64,000 bases of DNA from Pseudomonas nitroreducens (lineage in GTDB: Bacteria > Pseudomonadota > Gammaproteobacteria > Pseudomonadales > Pseudomonadaceae), in contig NZ_JACHLI010000032.1 of the NCBI RefSeq assembly GCF_014204515.1, positions 1-64,000 on the forward strand, in the 5' to 3' direction. A program made the translations under genes and the position numbers. The notes under the pieces were generated by a model that was not told where the DNA came from, made no database searches, and worked only from the letters and a program-made list of their open reading frames with translations. Each line of letters opens with the position of its first letter. Positions within the stretch are counted from its first letter, which is position 1. Positions 62,064 to 64,000 of the stretch are shown in pieces.

Positions 62064-63257
62064 ATGGACTACTACCAACTGGCAGAGCTTGTCCCGGATG
62101 CCGGCGCCAGCGTCAACTACGACGCCCTCTACGCGCTGATCCCCGACCTTCTGCTCCTCGCAGACTCCCCTGGCGACCCGATCTGGCACGCCGAAGGCGA
62201 TGTGCTGACCCACACCAAGATGGTCGTCGAGGCGATGATCAACGGCCAGGCCTACGCATCTGCGTCGGCCGAGGATCGCTTCATTCTCTTCTACGCCGCT
62301 CTGCTGCATGACATCTCGAAGCCGGCAACTGCCGTGATCGAGAACGGCAGGGTGAGCAATCCGAACCACTCTCCACGTGGCGCCATCGACACCCGTATCC
62401 TCCTGTGGCGTGCAGGCGTACCCTTCGCTGCCCGTGAGACGATCTGCCGACTGATCCGCGTGCACCAGGTGCCGTTCCACTGCCTGAAAGGTGACCGCAA
62501 GGGCAACAGCCCCGAGTTCATCATCGACCGGCTGTCCTGGGAGGTGCCGATCTGGATGCTGGCAGCCCTGGCGGAGGCGGACATTGAGGGCCGCATCGCC
62601 GAGGACATGCAGAAGGTGCTCGATGACATCGAGGTCTTCGCGCTGTTGGCCGAAGAGCGTGGCGTGCTGCGCACACCCCAGAAGTTCGCCAGCGTGTACA
62701 CCCGCATGCGCTACTTCGATGGCGCCAACGTACTTCCTGAGTTCGAGCTGTTCCAGGAAGTCGTGGGCCCCGAGGTGATCGTCATGTGTGGCCTGCCGGC
62801 GAGTGGCAAGAACACCTGGGTTTCGAAGAATGCGCCGGGCCTTCCGGTTGTCTCCTTCGACGACGCCCGTGATGACTTGGGACTGCGGCACGGGAAGAAC
62901 GAGGGCATGGTGGCTCACCACGCTACCGACCTGGCCAAGAAGCTGCTGGCCTCGAAGACACCCTTCGTCTGGAACGCCACGCACCTGAGCGATCAGATGC
63001 GCAGCAAGACACTGACCCTGTGCCACAACTACCACGCCAACGTGCGCCTGGTGTATCTGGAGCACCCGGAGGCAGTGCTGCTCTCGCGCAATAGCAAACG
63101 CGACAGCTCGCTCACCAACGCCGGACTGCTGGGCATGCTGCACAAATGGGAGCTTCCATTGCCCTGGGAAGCTGCCAGCGTCGAGTACTACGTCGAAGAG
63201 AAGCCGGCGCCGCGCAAGGCCAAGGCTGTTCAAACCACAGAACCGGGCGGCCGTTAA
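62064..63257 (+). CDS. HD phosphohydrolase fused to P-loop polynucleotide kinase-like domain
   Basis: An HD domain (about residues 35-215): GDVLTHTKMVVEAMI (45-59), LLHDISKP with His82-Asp83, then RLIRVHQVPFH. A P-loop kinase domain (about 230-380): GLPASGKNTWVSKN (243-256), VVSFDDARDDLG and WNATHLSDQMRSKT, as in T4 Pnk-type 5'-OH kinases. HD plus kinase would trim a 2',3'-cyclic phosphate and phosphorylate a 5'-OH, leaving ends for an RNA ligase such as the one at 5366. ATG 62064 is preferred to the frame from 62019. A terminator hairpin includes its last codons. Confidence 0.85.
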   Translation: MDYYQLAELVPDAGASVNYDALYALIPDLLLLADSPGDPIWHAEGDVLTHTKMVVEAMINGQAYASASAEDRFILFYAALLHDISKPATAVIENGRVSNPNHSPRGAIDTRILLWRAGVPFAARETICRLIRVHQVPFHCLKGDRKGNSPEFIIDRLSWEVPIWMLAALAEADIEGRIAEDMQKVLDDIEVFALLAEERGVLRTPQKFASVYTRMRYFDGANVLPEFELFQEVVGPEVIVMCGLPASGKNTWVSKNAPGLPVVSFDDARDDLGLRHGKNEGMVAHHATDLAKKLLASKTPFVWNATHLSDQMRSKTLTLCHNYHANVRLVYLEHPEAVLLSRNSKRDSSLTNAGLLGMLHKWELPLPWEAASVEYYVEEKPAPRKAKAVQTTEPGGR

Positions 63258-63270
63258 GCCGCCTCGTTTT
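63245..63270 (+). terminator. Terminator overlapping the stop codon of the HD-kinase gene
   Basis: GGCGGC-cgttaa-GCCGCC with TTTTT after 3 bases. The stem includes the last codons and the TAA stop. Confidence 0.8.
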
Positions 63271-63291
63271 TATCCGCGAAGGAAGCAGACC

Positions 63292-63633
63292 ATGAGCAAT
63301 TCTCCGAGATCGATCATCGTTGGCCCGGCTGAACAGGTCGGCACCAACTGGATTCCGCGCATCATGTCGCCGGAATCTTCGTCCATGGAAACCCAGTTCA
63401 TCCGTGCGAACGACAAGTTCACGGAAGAGCAGTGCAACACCTTCCTGGACGAAAAGGCCCAGATGTACCGAAGCAGCGGCATGCGTGTGATCCGGGTAAA
63501 GACCATGGAAGAACGCGACACCATCCTGACCTTCGTCCGCCAGAGCGCTGAAATGGCCATCAGCGGGCTGATTTCCCGTGCTAAGACCCACGGCCACGAA
63601 GACTCCTCCAAAGCTTTCTCCCTCGCGTCCTGA
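63292..63633 (+). CDS. Hypothetical protein, 113 aa
   Basis: Function not recognised. A mixed-fold protein: N-terminal loop rich in Pro/Ser/Ile, helix (NDKFTEEQCNTFLDEKAQMY), beta strand MRVIRVKTME and a C-terminal helix. GGAAGC precedes ATG 63292. Separated from the HD-kinase by a terminator and 3 bases from the next gene. Confidence 0.7.
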   Translation: MSNSPRSIIVGPAEQVGTNWIPRIMSPESSSMETQFIRANDKFTEEQCNTFLDEKAQMYRSSGMRVIRVKTMEERDTILTFVRQSAEMAISGLISRAKTHGHEDSSKAFSLAS

Positions 63634-63635
63634 CC

Positions 63636-64000
63636 ATGCATCCTTACATCCTCGCCAAGTTGTTGCGTGACCAAGCTGACCAGGTTCTTTGCCAGCTAGA
63701 GCTGCTTAGCGACAAGTTCAAGGATCTGCCCAGCGGAAAGCTCACCGGAGCCACGTATCACGGTCTTGGCCAGGCCCTGGAGGCCAGTCTTGAGCAGTTC
63801 CAGGCTGCTGTGCCGGCGCTCAAGCTCGAAGCCGAACGCCACGAGCGAGCCATCTGCGAAAGTCTACTGCCAAAGCTCCGCCCATTTGTTGGCAAAATCG
63901 AGCACCTCTATGCCGGCGACCTGGCGCAGATCCCTGGAGTTGAAGAGGGCGAGCTGCTGTACATGCGCCTGAAGTCCATCGAAGACGTCGATTTCTGCAT
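63636..64000 (+). CDS. Hypothetical protein, truncated by the window end
   Basis: An open frame from ATG 63636 continuing beyond 64000 (at least 121 residues). Helical, Leu/Gln/Glu-rich (QADQVLCQLELLSDKFKDLP) with a Gly-rich turn. No domain recognised; length unknown because it is cut off. Confidence 0.65.
   Translation, partial: MHPYILAKLLRDQADQVLCQLELLSDKFKDLPSGKLTGATYHGLGQALEASLEQFQAAVPALKLEAERHERAICESLLPKLRPFVGKIEHLYAGDLAQIPGVEEGELLYMRLKSIEDVDFC

Noticed and set aside
61683..63233. A 516-codon open frame on the minus strand opposite FtsB and the HD-kinase
   Set aside because: Shadow of two well-recognised plus-strand genes in GC-rich codon context; no ribosome site and an implausible His/Val/Gln-rich composition.
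1..64000. CRISPR array, tRNA or rRNA genes, insertion sequences, integrases
   Set aside because: No regularly spaced repeats, no cloverleaf-like segments, no transposase or integrase motifs were noticed on either strand; a computational scan would be needed to exclude small RNAs.
1..64000. Tailed-phage identity
   Set aside because: No capsid, portal, terminase, tail or lysis genes are seen in 64 kb; several genes occur in both jumbo phages and plasmids, so phage origin is unlikely but not excluded outside this window.

Overview
The window looks like part of a large accessory replicon of a Pseudomonas, most likely a megaplasmid, although a very large phage or integrated element cannot be excluded. 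The evidence is: (i) close copies of Pseudomonas housekeeping proteins (an 83-residue OprI/Lpp-type lipoprotein, a 94-residue FtsB, a SohB-type S49 peptidase); (ii) a plasmid-type HTH protein next to a Lar-like zinc-ribbon protein; (iii) dense packing of many small unknown genes on both strands; (iv) no rRNA, tRNA or ribosomal-protein genes and no phage structural genes. I saw no insertion sequence, transposase, CRISPR array or replication origin. The family assignments are my own reading of motifs; no database search was possible.

Layout. 0.1-4.8 kb (minus strand): dihydrofolate reductase, unknown helical proteins and an ADP-ribosyltransferase-like protein. 4.9-7.4 kb: a small gene, an RNA ligase with an N-terminal zinc/HNH-like module, and an ERI-1-type DEDDh exonuclease. 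7.5-12.6 kb: large unknown helical proteins. 12.7-13.1 kb: two tandem 55-57-residue paralogues. 13.2-19.4 kb (minus strand): a GTG-started ATP-grasp enzyme followed by three paralogous proteins of about 450 residues, the first three genes joined to the next by ATGA overlaps or short gaps, then an SPFH/prohibitin protein with its own promoter. 19.7-27.3 kb (minus strand): an operon resembling E. coli yjfI-J-K-L-M-C with a rhomboid protease and a K+ channel/RCK protein inserted between yjfJ and yjfK, behind a strong sigma70-type promoter and a double palindromic site. 27.3-30.9 kb: zinc-binding proteins, a sigma-70-like factor, and divergently a PTH2-like hydrolase and a second ATP-grasp protein. 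30.9-38.3 kb: coiled-coil and unknown proteins around a gene-poor stretch (34.8-35.7 kb). 38.5-42.7 kb: OprI copy, ParB-like protein, membrane proteins and an AT-richer lipoprotein gene. 42.8-47.7 kb: a complete Preiss-Handler NAD salvage cassette in two divergent units, pncA-pncB-nadE and nadD-nrtR-(Nudix), with two matching palindromes over the promoters. 47.8-63.6 kb: mainly plus-strand small genes including a Cys-His-Asp hydrolase, an oligoribonuclease-like fusion, membrane proteins, SohB, FtsB and an HD-phosphohydrolase/P-loop kinase fusion. A truncated gene runs off the right end.

How the parts may work together (inference). Three themes recur: NAD/ADP-ribose metabolism (NAD cassette, Nudix, ADP-ribosyltransferase-like protein); RNA repair and turnover (ligase, HD-kinase, two DEDDh exonucleases, PTH2-like hydrolase); and envelope maintenance (PspA, SPFH, K+ channel, rhomboid, OprI, FtsB, SohB). 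Three ATP-grasp ligases suggest peptide or polyamine conjugation. Together these would suit a replicon that helps its host survive attacks that deplete NAD, cut tRNA or permeabilise the membrane. A second pattern is that most of the large unknown proteins end in hydrophobic-x-hydrophobic at the C terminus.
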